A stretch of 12,744 bases of DNA from Thioalkalivibrio sp. (lineage in GTDB: Bacteria; Pseudomonadota; Gammaproteobacteria; Ectothiorhodospirales; Ectothiorhodospiraceae). Shown in pieces: positions 6,402 to 12,243 of the stretch (positions within the stretch are counted from its first letter, which is position 1; every line of letters begins with the position of its first letter). The stretch is from contig SKOF01000084.1 in assembly GCA_007120155.1 (NCBI GenBank), positions 1-12,744 on the forward strand. Reading direction: 5' to 3'. The position numbers were made by a program, and so were the translations under genes. Below the pieces are notes generated by a model that worked only from the letters and a program-made list of their open reading frames with translations, did no database searches and had not been told where the DNA came from.

Positions 6402-6723
6402 GCTCGACCCCGAAGAGATATACGCCGGTGTTGGGCACCGTGAACCGATTCATATTTCAGAATTAGTCGCCTGGTTCCTGACGCGTGGCTGGGCGTTAGT
6501 ACCCAAAGAAGAACCAATGTTGACAAACTTTCCAGCTGTCGTGGAAGGTTGTACAACCCAGGGTACCCCACACATGGTGCCACTAGAGGCCATTAACACG
6601 CTCGCAGAAGTTTGGATTATTTGGTATTTGATTCCCGTCCCAGTGAACCAACAATATCGTGTTGAATTTGAAAGGAAGCGTGATGCCGCAGAAACTTTTC
6701 GTATGGGAGTGTCCACTGGGTGA
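6364..6723 (+). CDS. Unknown protein, possibly Cys-protease-like fold
   Basis: A 119-residue protein starting MDCMVKAFASVLELDPEEIY. A DC-x(3)-A-x-A motif at the very N-terminus, followed by an ELDPEEIYAGVGH segment, resembles small phage proteins of the C39/papain-like type, in which the Cys is the nucleophile. A His lies at GTPHMVPLEA, roughly where the catalytic His would be. The resemblance is weak and no activity can be claimed. ATG 6364 is preferred to GTG 6361 because it lies six bases from GGAGG (6353-6357). The gene overlaps its neighbours by 38 and 41 bases. Confidence 0.6.
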   Translation: MDCMVKAFASVLELDPEEIYAGVGHREPIHISELVAWFLTRGWALVPKEEPMLTNFPAVVEGCTTQGTPHMVPLEAINTLAEVWIIWYLIPVPVNQQYRVEFERKRDAAETFRMGVSTG

Positions 6724-6898
6724 GTATTCCTCGGGTATAGCCGCCGCAATGGCGCCCGACCTAAAAACGGCAGTAGCTGCGTTAATTGTGGCCGGATTGC
6801 CAGAGCATTATTTTGTCGCACGTGGCGGAATTATGACGGACTCAGCCGTGGTGTACCCGAAAGTCTATGAGCAACCCACCGGGGTCTTCAACATATGA
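6683..6898 (+). CDS. Unknown small protein
   Basis: A 71-residue protein starting MPQKLFVWECPLGEYSSG. ATG 6683 follows AAAGGAAG at good spacing; the frame is open slightly further upstream, but that start has no ribosome binding site. The pattern of a beta-strand with VWE, then a Y-S-S-G turn and an Ala-rich helix, is like small conserved phage proteins of unknown function. This is an impression, not a family assignment. It overlaps the previous gene by 41 bases and joins the next by ATGA. Confidence 0.6.
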   Translation: MPQKLFVWECPLGEYSSGIAAAMAPDLKTAVAALIVAGLPEHYFVARGGIMTDSAVVYPKVYEQPTGVFNI

Positions 6899-7176
6899 TC
6901 TCGCAGTATATCGGTCCGATAAATAATATCACCGGTTGTTCGCGTTGGATGGGTAGTGCCCCTCAAGGTCGCCCGATACTCCGCGAAGGTCGTAAAACAC
7001 GATCAGCTGTGCGAGCGTGGTATGTTGAAAATTTTGGGCCAATTTCCCCAAGTGAGGTTGTTACGCAAACTTGCGGTGATTTAATGTGTATGACGCCTGA
7101 ACATTTAACGCTTACAACACGGAGCGAGTTGGCTAAAAAAACGTGTCCCGGCAAGTTGGGCAAAAATCAAACGTAG
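6895..7176 (+). CDS. HNH-endonuclease-like protein with altered catalytic residues
   Basis: The 93-residue protein follows the layout of small phage HNH endonucleases. It opens with GCSRWMGSA and a GRPIL strand, then RAWYVENFGPISPSEVV, then a zinc-knuckle-like TCGDLMCMTPEHLTLTT. In active members this last segment usually reads H-x-C...C-x-NP-x-HL. Here the first His is Gln58 and the Asn is Thr67, while the Cys60/Cys65 pair and His70 remain. It may therefore bind DNA without cutting it, or be a decaying homing endonuclease. It starts in an ATGA overlap and ends at a TAG that forms part of the predicted RNA helix at 7173. A palindrome copy lies 22 bases inside the gene. Confidence 0.7.
   Translation: MISQYIGPINNITGCSRWMGSAPQGRPILREGRKTRSAVRAWYVENFGPISPSEVVTQTCGDLMCMTPEHLTLTTRSELAKKTCPGKLGKNQT
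6917..6931. repeat. Dispersed palindrome, one mismatch
   Basis: CGATA-AATAA-TATCA differs from the consensus only at the first base. Its centre equals the reverse complement of the centre of the 1165 copy. It sits near the start of the HNH-like gene. Confidence 0.6.
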
Positions 7177-7291
7177 ATGTAAGAGGTGAACCACAGGGGG
7201 CGGGGTCTGGAGCCACGCGGCACGAAAAATCACGGTTCGGGGCCATTTACGAACGTGTAAATGGTTCCGACGTTACCACGGACCCGTCTAC
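7173..7291 (+). ncRNA. Candidate structured RNA upstream of the thymidylate synthase gene
   Basis: This lies in the longest non-coding gap between genes of the window. A closing helix pairs GTAGATG (7173-7179) with CGTCTAC (7285-7291). A second helix pairs GGGTCTG (7203-7209) with CGGACCC (7279-7285); the two share base 7285, so one pair must open. Inside lie a small GCC/GGC hairpin (7212-7221) and a 14-bp helix from 7237 to 7270 with two G-T wobbles and a six-base loop (GAACGT). The 7180-7202 stretch is unpaired and G-rich at its end. I do not recognise a tRNA, riboswitch or group I intron core. It may be a cis-acting leader or a small RNA. Pairing was done by hand, with no covariation. Confidence 0.45.
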
Positions 7292-7338
7292 CTGATACAA
7301 AGTAAATAACAAACACCTATTATTTCATTGTTCATACG

Positions 7339-7360
7339 GACTTTTTGAGGTGAAAAAGTC
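7339..7360 (+). promoter_or_regulatory. Perfect stem-loop upstream of the thymidylate synthase gene
   Basis: GACTTTTT pairs with AAAAAGTC (8 bp) around a GAGGTG loop. No T-run follows, so it is not a terminator. It could be an operator or an RNA hairpin in the leader; the loop itself looks like a ribosome binding site. It ends 66 bases before the likely start codon. The rest of 7292-7426 is A-rich with no clear promoter. Confidence 0.45.
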
Positions 7361-7426
7361 ATAAAGAGATAAGATAAAGAGGTTCTGTAAGTAATGGACC
7401 AAATCCCCAGCACGAAAGGATGTAAG

Positions 7427-8215
7427 ATGGTAGGTATCCCCATATTATCATGCAGCGGCCGGACATTGGCAGAAACCTGGGAAAACTCGTTAAAACTAGT
7501 GATGATTGATGGAATTGATATTAACAATCAATACGAGGCGACTCCCTCCCGCGACTGCTCAATGTTAATGACGGTTCATGATCCTCTTGCGGAGCCAATG
7601 ATTACTCGTTGTCTCCCCGGCGGTCTCGAAGATTTGTGGAAGTATTACTGCGAAGTCTGTCTTGGAACACGCGACCACGAAATTCGCAACCCCGCTGACC
7701 CGGAAGACAAACGTTGGTCGTACACTTATCACGACCGCCTCACGAATTATAGGGCAATTAACCAAATAGAGGCCATTATCGACGGCCTTTATGTGTCGCC
7801 GTTCACCCGCCGAGTTCAGGCAATTACATGGAAACCTGAAGTGGATTTGGCTACGCACGACCCACCTTGCTTACAGAGCATCTGGTGTCGGCTGTCGCCC
7901 AACTTCGACGGTTATTTTTTGAACATGAATACTCGCTGGCGATCACGCGATGCGTATCGGGCAGCGTTCATGAACATGTTTGTTATGGTTGAGTTCATGA
8001 AGCACATTGCTTCGGAGCTCACAACTCGCCTGGGGGTGCCAGTCTACCTCGGCCGTTATGTTGATTTCAGTGACTCATACCATATTTATGGTTCGATGGT
8101 AGATGATGTCACTAAACGAGCGTTACCGCTACTCACTACCCGGTCTGAAAGTGAACGGACGTATACCTACTCAGAATACATCCAAGATCTTTCGATCGTT
8201 GAAGGCACCCCTTAA
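7427..8215 (+). CDS. thyA: Thymidylate synthase family protein (ThyA-type)
   Basis: The 262-residue protein has the ThyA active-site order. PPCLQSIWCRL holds the nucleophile Cys148. WRSRDAYRAAFMN (171-183) carries the phosphate-binding Arg172 and Ser173, then Asp175 and Asn183. DSYHIYG (216-222) holds His219 and Tyr221. The family methylates dUMP to dTMP using methylene-tetrahydrofolate. Asn183 aligns with the Asn that selects uracil in E. coli ThyA (Asp in dCMP hydroxymethylases), so dUMP is the likely substrate. A dUMP hydroxymethylase, used by some phages to modify DNA, is the main alternative. ATG 7427 follows AAAGGA at ideal spacing; ATG 7394 in the same frame is possible. Length is close to E. 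coli ThyA, so no intron interrupts it. Confidence 0.85.
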   Translation: MVGIPILSCSGRTLAETWENSLKLVMIDGIDINNQYEATPSRDCSMLMTVHDPLAEPMITRCLPGGLEDLWKYYCEVCLGTRDHEIRNPADPEDKRWSYTYHDRLTNYRAINQIEAIIDGLYVSPFTRRVQAITWKPEVDLATHDPPCLQSIWCRLSPNFDGYFLNMNTRWRSRDAYRAAFMNMFVMVEFMKHIASELTTRLGVPVYLGRYVDFSDSYHIYGSMVDDVTKRALPLLTTRSESERTYTYSEYIQDLSIVEGTP

Positions 8216-8216
8216 C

Positions 8217-8468
8217 ATGACACAAATGTTTGACACATGTGACAAGCTACTAACATTTTTAGCGACAAATGACGATATCCCCGACGACGTTCGACTTGCG
8301 ATGTTAGACGCGGTGCGCAGGGTACTGGCAACCCATGAGGTTGTAGCCTTCGACCGCCAAAAATGCTACATTGTATCATTTCAGTCTCACGAGGAAGCCG
8401 CTGCGTATGCAGCCGGCGACCCGGGGCTTGCGTATTATCCTGTAGAAAGGCAAACATGGGCACCTTAG
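8217..8468 (+). CDS. Unknown small acidic protein
   Basis: An 83-residue protein whose ATG at 8217 follows the thymidylate synthase stop by one base, with GAAGG upstream. It begins MTQMFDTCDKLLTFL. A helical first half (DDVRLAMLDAVRRVL) is followed by a short strand and a HEEAAAYAAGD segment. No family is recognised. The frame is open back to 8103 inside the synthase gene, but that start has no support. It overlaps the next gene by 13 bases. Confidence 0.6.
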   Translation: MTQMFDTCDKLLTFLATNDDIPDDVRLAMLDAVRRVLATHEVVAFDRQKCYIVSFQSHEEAAAYAAGDPGLAYYPVERQTWAP

Positions 8469-8950
8469 ACGACCAAATTCTTTACGTCCGCAGCAAACAG
8501 TTTGACCTTCGAGATGTTCTTGGACACGCACGCCCATCTTTCGTGCATTTTATGATAGAGGCGGGTGTATTAACGCCTAACGGAGTCTATGGGTGCTCGC
8601 CGTGTAGAGCATTTTACGGGCTGTACCTGGATGGTATTCTTGTTTTTGCGGACAATAGGTGTATCGGCCTGCGGCTGACACACCCCCAAGCACCACTCCG
8701 AGCGGGTAATCAAAATTCTGGCATTAACGCCCCAGTGTGGCCCCAGCCAATTGGTTCACAGTGGTACCTGGTACATGAAACGTGGATACCCCGCTCATTA
8801 CAAGACCACGCGTACAGAGCAGCAACCAAATTGCTGCGGGAAGCTGCGGACACGCTGTCACTCCGGGCGTGGGTGGTACGCGAAGAATCGCGGCGTAAAA
8901 GAGACACAGACCGTGGCAAACTACTTGACGCGTGGGCCCCATACATTTAA
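8456..8950 (+). CDS. Unknown protein with a CxxC pair
   Basis: A 164-residue protein. ATG 8456 has AAAGG upstream and a 13-base overlap with the preceding gene. Features seen are GCSPCRAF (a CxxC pair at about residues 47-50), a central part rich in Pro, Trp and Gly (APVWPQPIGSQWYLV), and a basic helical C-terminus (REESRRKRDTDRGKLL). The CxxC may bind a metal, but a second pair is not evident. No family is recognised. Confidence 0.6.
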   Translation: MGTLDDQILYVRSKQFDLRDVLGHARPSFVHFMIEAGVLTPNGVYGCSPCRAFYGLYLDGILVFADNRCIGLRLTHPQAPLRAGNQNSGINAPVWPQPIGSQWYLVHETWIPRSLQDHAYRAATKLLREAADTLSLRAWVVREESRRKRDTDRGKLLDAWAPYI

Positions 8951-8960
8951 GGACCAGACA

Positions 8961-9284
8961 ATGATAAAAAATATCAAACTCCTGTTGAGTGGCTTTGCGG
9001 AAAACGCTAGGTTGGAGAAGGCACTAACCGATGCTGTGCAACTCGCCCGCAAGAAGGACGCGCAGATTCAGTCTCTGACCAGGCAAATTTGCGACCTGTC
9101 GACTCAGCAGGAGCAAGACCGCCATGCGGCCAAAACCACATACGAAATGCAGCGACTCAGGCACGAGCAGGAGATCAATCGACTGGTGCGTGAAATGGCT
9201 GAAATCCGAACAAGCCTGGACGAGGTAATCATTGAAAACCAACGATGGTATTTGCGAAATGTTGCCCCGCCGAAGGCTGATTAG
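8961..9284 (+). CDS. Coiled-coil protein
   Basis: A 107-residue protein beginning MIKNIKLLLSGF. From about residue 14 to 95 it is a continuous, charged, Gln- and Glu-rich helix with Leu/Ile/Met at heptad spacing (KDAQIQSLTRQICDL, RLRHEQEINRLVREM), so a coiled coil is very likely. The role is unknown; such proteins are often phage scaffolds or partners of other proteins. ATG 8961 has AAGGACC upstream, and the palindrome copy starts at its second base. The frame is open much further upstream, but within the previous gene and without support. Confidence 0.7.
   Translation: MIKNIKLLLSGFAENARLEKALTDAVQLARKKDAQIQSLTRQICDLSTQQEQDRHAAKTTYEMQRLRHEQEINRLVREMAEIRTSLDEVIIENQRWYLRNVAPPKAD
8962..8976. repeat. 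Dispersed palindrome TGATA-N5-TATCA
   Basis: Exact copy with centre AAAAA. It starts at the second base of ATG 8961, the same placement as the copy at 1224. Confidence 0.8.
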
Positions 9285-9546
9285 CGTTGCGTGGGCCCAA
9301 GTGATAAAAGATATCAGGGACCGCGGCCGGCGACGGGGAGCCTGCAAAAAACGTTGGGCCGTCATGACTTCCCCGGAACTGGGCGGCATCTGTCAAACAG
9401 TAATTCAGACTAATTTCCGAGCCCTTGCCATGTTTTATTACCTCAGAACTGCGCCAACCTCCAATACAAAAGTAACCCTGTACAAACGGTCGGGTCCACC
9501 GCATGACGGTATTTGGGATCCTGAGAAGCAGAAGGGGCCAAAATGA
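9259..9546 (+). CDS. Unknown small basic protein
   Basis: A 95-residue, Arg/Lys-rich protein with start uncertain. ATG 9259 overlaps the coiled-coil gene by 26 bases and lacks a clear ribosome binding site. TTG 9232 and GTG 9301 are alternatives in the same frame. The N-terminal part (VIKDIRDRGRRRGACKKRW) is basic and could bind nucleic acid. The C-terminus (GIWDPEKQKGPK) leads into an ATGA overlap with the next gene. No family is recognised. Confidence 0.5.
   Translation: MLPRRRLISVAWAQVIKDIRDRGRRRGACKKRWAVMTSPELGGICQTVIQTNFRALAMFYYLRTAPTSNTKVTLYKRSGPPHDGIWDPEKQKGPK
9302..9316. repeat. Dispersed palindrome TGATA-N5-TATCA
   Basis: Exact copy with centre AAAGA. It starts at the second base of a GTG (9301) that is a possible start codon of the basic protein. 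Confidence 0.8.
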
Positions 9547-10196
9547 TAGGTGAACATATAGAAAACCGGGCCATCTATTTAATGCAGCGACTTCGGCCAT
9601 TTTTGGCCGAAGGGCCACTAACGATGTTTTATATCGCTGGCGGTGCGCTGGTCGGGCAGCCAAACGATGTCGACATCTTCCCGTGTCCGTACTCCGCCGC
9701 CCCAGTTTTTCAGGCTCCCGTAGTAAGCAAAACAAAAAATGCCATAACTTACGACACAGAACCGTGGCCAGTTCAAGTTTGCTCTTATACAGCCGACACG
9801 ACCCGTGAACTAGTTGAATCATTTGATTATACCCACATTCAAGTGGGGGCAAAAATCCGAGCAACGTCAAAAGTATGCTCTGTGTTGGATGTTGCTTACA
9901 CGCCGGGGTTTATTCTGGCAGCTGTGTCCGGCCAAACTAAGTTCACAGGTTCAGAGTTCCCACTGTCTTCTCTGTTACGTGCTGGCAAGTATTATAAACG
10001 TGAGTTGATGACTTCGCGTCAATATACAGCCAACATCTTAACAGCTGTAACAGCCGTGATTAAACGTGGTTTTGCTAACTGGGAAGATTTTAAGAATCAA
10101 ATAGACGCCATTGACTTAGGTTTGGTTGCGGACGACCTTGAAGGTACTCAACAAGAATTACACGAATTATACTACGCGTTACATCGGGAGGAATAA
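9543..10196 (+). CDS. Nucleotidyltransferase-fold protein
   Basis: The 217-residue protein has the signature of the DNA-polymerase-beta-like nucleotidyltransferase fold. FYIAGGALVGQPNDVDIFP gives the GG at residues 33-34 and the Asp pair at 42 and 44 that would bind metal. VQVCSYTADTTRELVESFDYT then resembles the beta-strand and FD motif of phage members. The third catalytic acid may be Asp95 (ESFDYT), but this is uncertain. Such phage proteins could add nucleotides to RNA or to another target; the substrate is unknown. It starts in an ATGA overlap and its TAA shares a base with the next ATG. Confidence 0.65.
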   Translation: MIGEHIENRAIYLMQRLRPFLAEGPLTMFYIAGGALVGQPNDVDIFPCPYSAAPVFQAPVVSKTKNAITYDTEPWPVQVCSYTADTTRELVESFDYTHIQVGAKIRATSKVCSVLDVAYTPGFILAAVSGQTKFTGSEFPLSSLLRAGKYYKRELMTSRQYTANILTAVTAVIKRGFANWEDFKNQIDAIDLGLVADDLEGTQQELHELYYALHREE

Positions 10197-10471
10197 TGAC
10201 TTCGCGGGAAAAACGTGAGTTGCGTGAAAAACAACAATTCCGGGAAACATTGGAGCGGACAGCCATGACATTAAATGCCATATACATTGCCAGCGACATG
10301 CTTGGTGTGGATTTAACGCAGCCTCATTCACCCGTGGAGCAGCAGTTAATTGCGCGATTAGAGGCCGTGGAAACAATGGTAAAGAGGGTTAAGCCAGACG
10401 GCGGCTTAAACAGCACCCAAGCAGTTGCGGTAGTTGTTGAGCAATGGGTGCGGGAGAATACTGATGAATAA
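10196..10471 (+). CDS. Unknown small charged helical protein
   Basis: A 91-residue protein with a very strong ribosome binding site (GGGAGGA) before ATG 10196. It begins MTSREKRELREKQQFRETL, a highly charged helix, followed by a second helical stretch. No family is recognised. It is tightly coupled to both neighbours (1-base and 8-base overlaps), suggesting made-together products. Confidence 0.65.
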   Translation: MTSREKRELREKQQFRETLERTAMTLNAIYIASDMLGVDLTQPHSPVEQQLIARLEAVETMVKRVKPDGGLNSTQAVAVVVEQWVRENTDE

Positions 10472-11174
10472 GCTACTTGATTTTACCAAACTATTACGCG
10501 CAAGCGGAGATGATGCCCCTGCGAAATTTATACAAAAACTAAGGGGCGGTCCAGCTGGGAATCTATTAGTGGCGAGCGGTGAATACGCCGACCGTGTGCT
10601 TATTGTGGATGATCACGGCGAATCACTGTACGGCAGCGATAGTGTGTATGAAGCCGTTCAAACTACAGTCGTACTGGGTAAAGATGGTTCTTGGCGGTTT
10701 TTCACATCTGATTACTCAGGTTTAGACCTAGCGATAGTCTCTATAGATATCGACGAGCAAAAACGCGACCTTCGTGTGCACACGCGTTGGTTGGATGATA
10801 ATAAAAATCAATTTAACGAAAAACTTGATTGGTCACGGCCGATTCAAACAGCTGTCACCGGCCGTCCGGTGACATTTGTACGAAAATTCCGGAGACCAGG
10901 TTGTGATGTACCGGTAAATTTAGTGGGTCTTGATTGTGGCGACTGGGATGCAATTATTTTTGTCGATGATTACGGTCGGCCTGCGGCTGAGCATGACGGC
11001 GGAGATCTTGTGTACGCCCCGTCCCCGGTAGTGCTGTCCTTAGATTACTCCGGAAACTGGCAAATAGGCTGCCCCGGACACATCGGCAGGGCGATCCGGC
11101 AGACCAGGGCAGTAGTTAATCTTTACTACCACGCATCGACCCAAGAAATTACTCACACTGTTAAATGGTTTTAA
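10464..11174 (+). CDS. Unknown protein made of two related domains
   Basis: A 236-residue protein, started at ATG 10464 (GGGAG upstream, 8-base overlap with the previous gene); a TTG at 10434 is less likely. Residues about 21-80 and 137-202 are two diverged copies of one unit. Each has KFIQKLR or FVRKFRR, then a strand (DRVLIVDDHG or DAIIFVDDYG), a Y-x(2)-(A)-x-(T/S)-VV strand, and a G-x-W turn (DGSWRF or SGNWQI). A helical arm (DIDEQKRDLRVHTRWL) and a C-terminal THTVKW strand may be further related parts. The family is not recognised. Confidence 0.65.
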   Translation: MNKLLDFTKLLRASGDDAPAKFIQKLRGGPAGNLLVASGEYADRVLIVDDHGESLYGSDSVYEAVQTTVVLGKDGSWRFFTSDYSGLDLAIVSIDIDEQKRDLRVHTRWLDDNKNQFNEKLDWSRPIQTAVTGRPVTFVRKFRRPGCDVPVNLVGLDCGDWDAIIFVDDYGRPAAEHDGGDLVYAPSPVVLSLDYSGNWQIGCPGHIGRAIRQTRAVVNLYYHASTQEITHTVKWF

Positions 11175-11209
11175 GTCAGTACAGTATTGTTTGAAAAGGG
11201 TGGGAAAAG

Positions 11210-11407
11210 ATGAAACTACTAGACAGAGTCAGCCTCCGGGTTGATTTGATTCGTATAGCTAAGCAAGCCTCACAGGAAGGGTTGTCGGCTGAGGATTTCG
11301 TGATTATGGTTGTCGACATGTACGGCGAAGATTCTGACTGGGACGATACTTTGGTGGTGTTTATGCGGCTTCTACCTCTTCTGTTGGAGTGGTTCCGGGA
11401 TAAGTGA
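11210..11407 (+). CDS. Unknown small acidic protein
   Basis: A 65-residue protein with GGGAAAAG before ATG 11210. The sequence has a helical N-terminus, an acidic centre (DMYGEDSDWDD) and a hydrophobic C-terminal helix (LVVFMRLLPLLLEWF) that could be amphipathic or associate with membrane. No family is recognised. A 35-base gap separates it from the previous gene. Confidence 0.55.
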   Translation: MKLLDRVSLRVDLIRIAKQASQEGLSAEDFVIMVVDMYGEDSDWDDTLVVFMRLLPLLLEWFRDK

Positions 11408-11420
11408 CGTGGGTGGTTAG

Positions 11421-11852
11421 ATGCGGCGACTAGCGTGGAAATTGGCTTATCCGTTTTGTTTGATCGGTCATAAGTTTTTCGGCATCCGATATAAATGGGT
11501 GAATATCGGTATCGCGGCATGGAATCCAGAGTCGTTCGATCCACTTTGGCATTGGCAGTGGTTCGGTGATTCGATCGACGAAATGCCTGAGAGCGTGAAT
11601 CTATGTGGCATTCGGTATCGGGTAACAGTCGCGGAAGGGATGGTCCAATTTAGGGAATCCCCGTTCAACGGGACCGTGTTTAGATTTGAGCGGGACCCGT
11701 TCGACAAATACGGTTTTCTGTGGTATTTCGAGGGGCGGGGCAGAGTCCCGTCCTCGCACGTCGAGGTAGCGTATGAGTGGGTCAAGGCGGTGTATGGCGG
11801 GTCACACGACTTAAAGCGACCTGCAACCAAGACCGACCCGCTCAAGTTATAA
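11421..11852 (+). CDS. Unknown aromatic-rich protein
   Basis: A 143-residue protein starting at ATG 11421, with GGGTGG upstream. It is unusually rich in Trp, Phe and Tyr (for example FDPLWHWQWFGD and FLWYFEGRGR), with a basic N-terminus (MRRLAWKLAYPFCLIGHKFFG). No family is recognised, and composition alone does not give a function. It contains a 7-bp inverted repeat at 11486-11509. After it comes a stem-loop that may end the transcription unit. Confidence 0.55.
   Translation: MRRLAWKLAYPFCLIGHKFFGIRYKWVNIGIAAWNPESFDPLWHWQWFGDSIDEMPESVNLCGIRYRVTVAEGMVQFRESPFNGTVFRFERDPFDKYGFLWYFEGRGRVPSSHVEVAYEWVKAVYGGSHDLKRPATKTDPLKL
11486..11509 (+). repeat. Inverted repeat inside gene 11421
   Basis: CCGATAT and ATATCGG form perfect 7-base arms around a 10-base spacer. 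The core resembles the GATA/TATC arms of the dispersed palindrome, but with a much longer spacer. Confidence 0.35.
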
Positions 11853-11898
11853 GGCGGGAAAAGGGAATGAAGGCGCGTAACCAACCGTGATCACCCCT

Positions 11899-11917
11899 GG
11901 CCGGTGAAATTCCGGCC
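11899..11917 (+). terminator. Possible weak terminator
   Basis: GGCCGG and CCGGCC form a 6-bp GC stem with a seven-base loop. The T-run (11925-11929) starts seven bases after the stem, so termination may be weak. The gap 11853-11985 otherwise holds only a second small hairpin (11936-11952) and the ribosome binding site of the next gene. Confidence 0.4.
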
Positions 11918-11985
11918 CCGCCACTTTTTACCAGCGGTGGCCAGTGACCACCACCCAAGCACCGGCGATGCCGGGGAGGGAAAAC

Positions 11986-12243
11986 ATGAAAGCGATTGAA
12001 GAAGTAGCCCGGTTATCCGCTAAAATCGCAGACGGAAGCATGTCGCCGAACGAACCGCTCTTTGTACTCCGTGGACAGGATGCGCTTGCGGTATTTATTG
12101 TGCGAGAGTGGATCCTACTCGCATCAACATACGGGACGCCACCGGCGAAGCTGACAGAAGCTATGCAAAGAGCGGCCGAAATGGACGAATGGCAGCCGCG
12201 ACAGATTCCTGGCAGGCCAGATACGCTGGAGACCACTCGGTAG
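11986..12243 (+). CDS. Unknown small protein
   Basis: An 85-residue protein. ATG 11986 has a strong GGGGAGGG at good spacing, so it is preferred over the GTG 11944 or ATG 11968 in the same frame. It begins MKAIEEVARLSAKIADGS and looks helical throughout, with a central hydrophobic helix (ALAVFIVREWILLAS). No family is recognised. It is the last convincing gene before the repeat-rich right end. Confidence 0.6.
   Translation: MKAIEEVARLSAKIADGSMSPNEPLFVLRGQDALAVFIVREWILLASTYGTPPAKLTEAMQRAAEMDEWQPRQIPGRPDTLETTR

Noticed and set aside
2775..6723. Repeated 41-base overlaps between neighbouring genes (2775-2815, 6683-6723 and, from GTG 6361, 6361-6401)
   Set aside because: The bases in the overlaps do not resemble each other, and the third depends on the less likely start. 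Equal length is probably coincidence.
7173..7291. tRNA or group I intron core at the structured region
   Set aside because: There is no acceptor/anticodon/T-arm layout, and I see no conserved group I core. The thymidylate synthase gene is full length and uninterrupted.
7516..7530. Near-copy of the palindrome (TGATA-TTAAC-AATCA)
   Set aside because: One arm is mismatched and the codon phase differs from all other in-gene copies, so it is probably chance.
9229..9870. A 213-codon open frame on the minus strand
   Set aside because: It lies opposite two credible + strand genes joined by an ATGA junction, and it has no motif I recognise. All other likely genes are on the + strand.
10796..10810. 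Near-copy of the palindrome (TGATA-ATAAA-AATCA)
   Set aside because: The same arm mismatch and a different codon phase; not counted.
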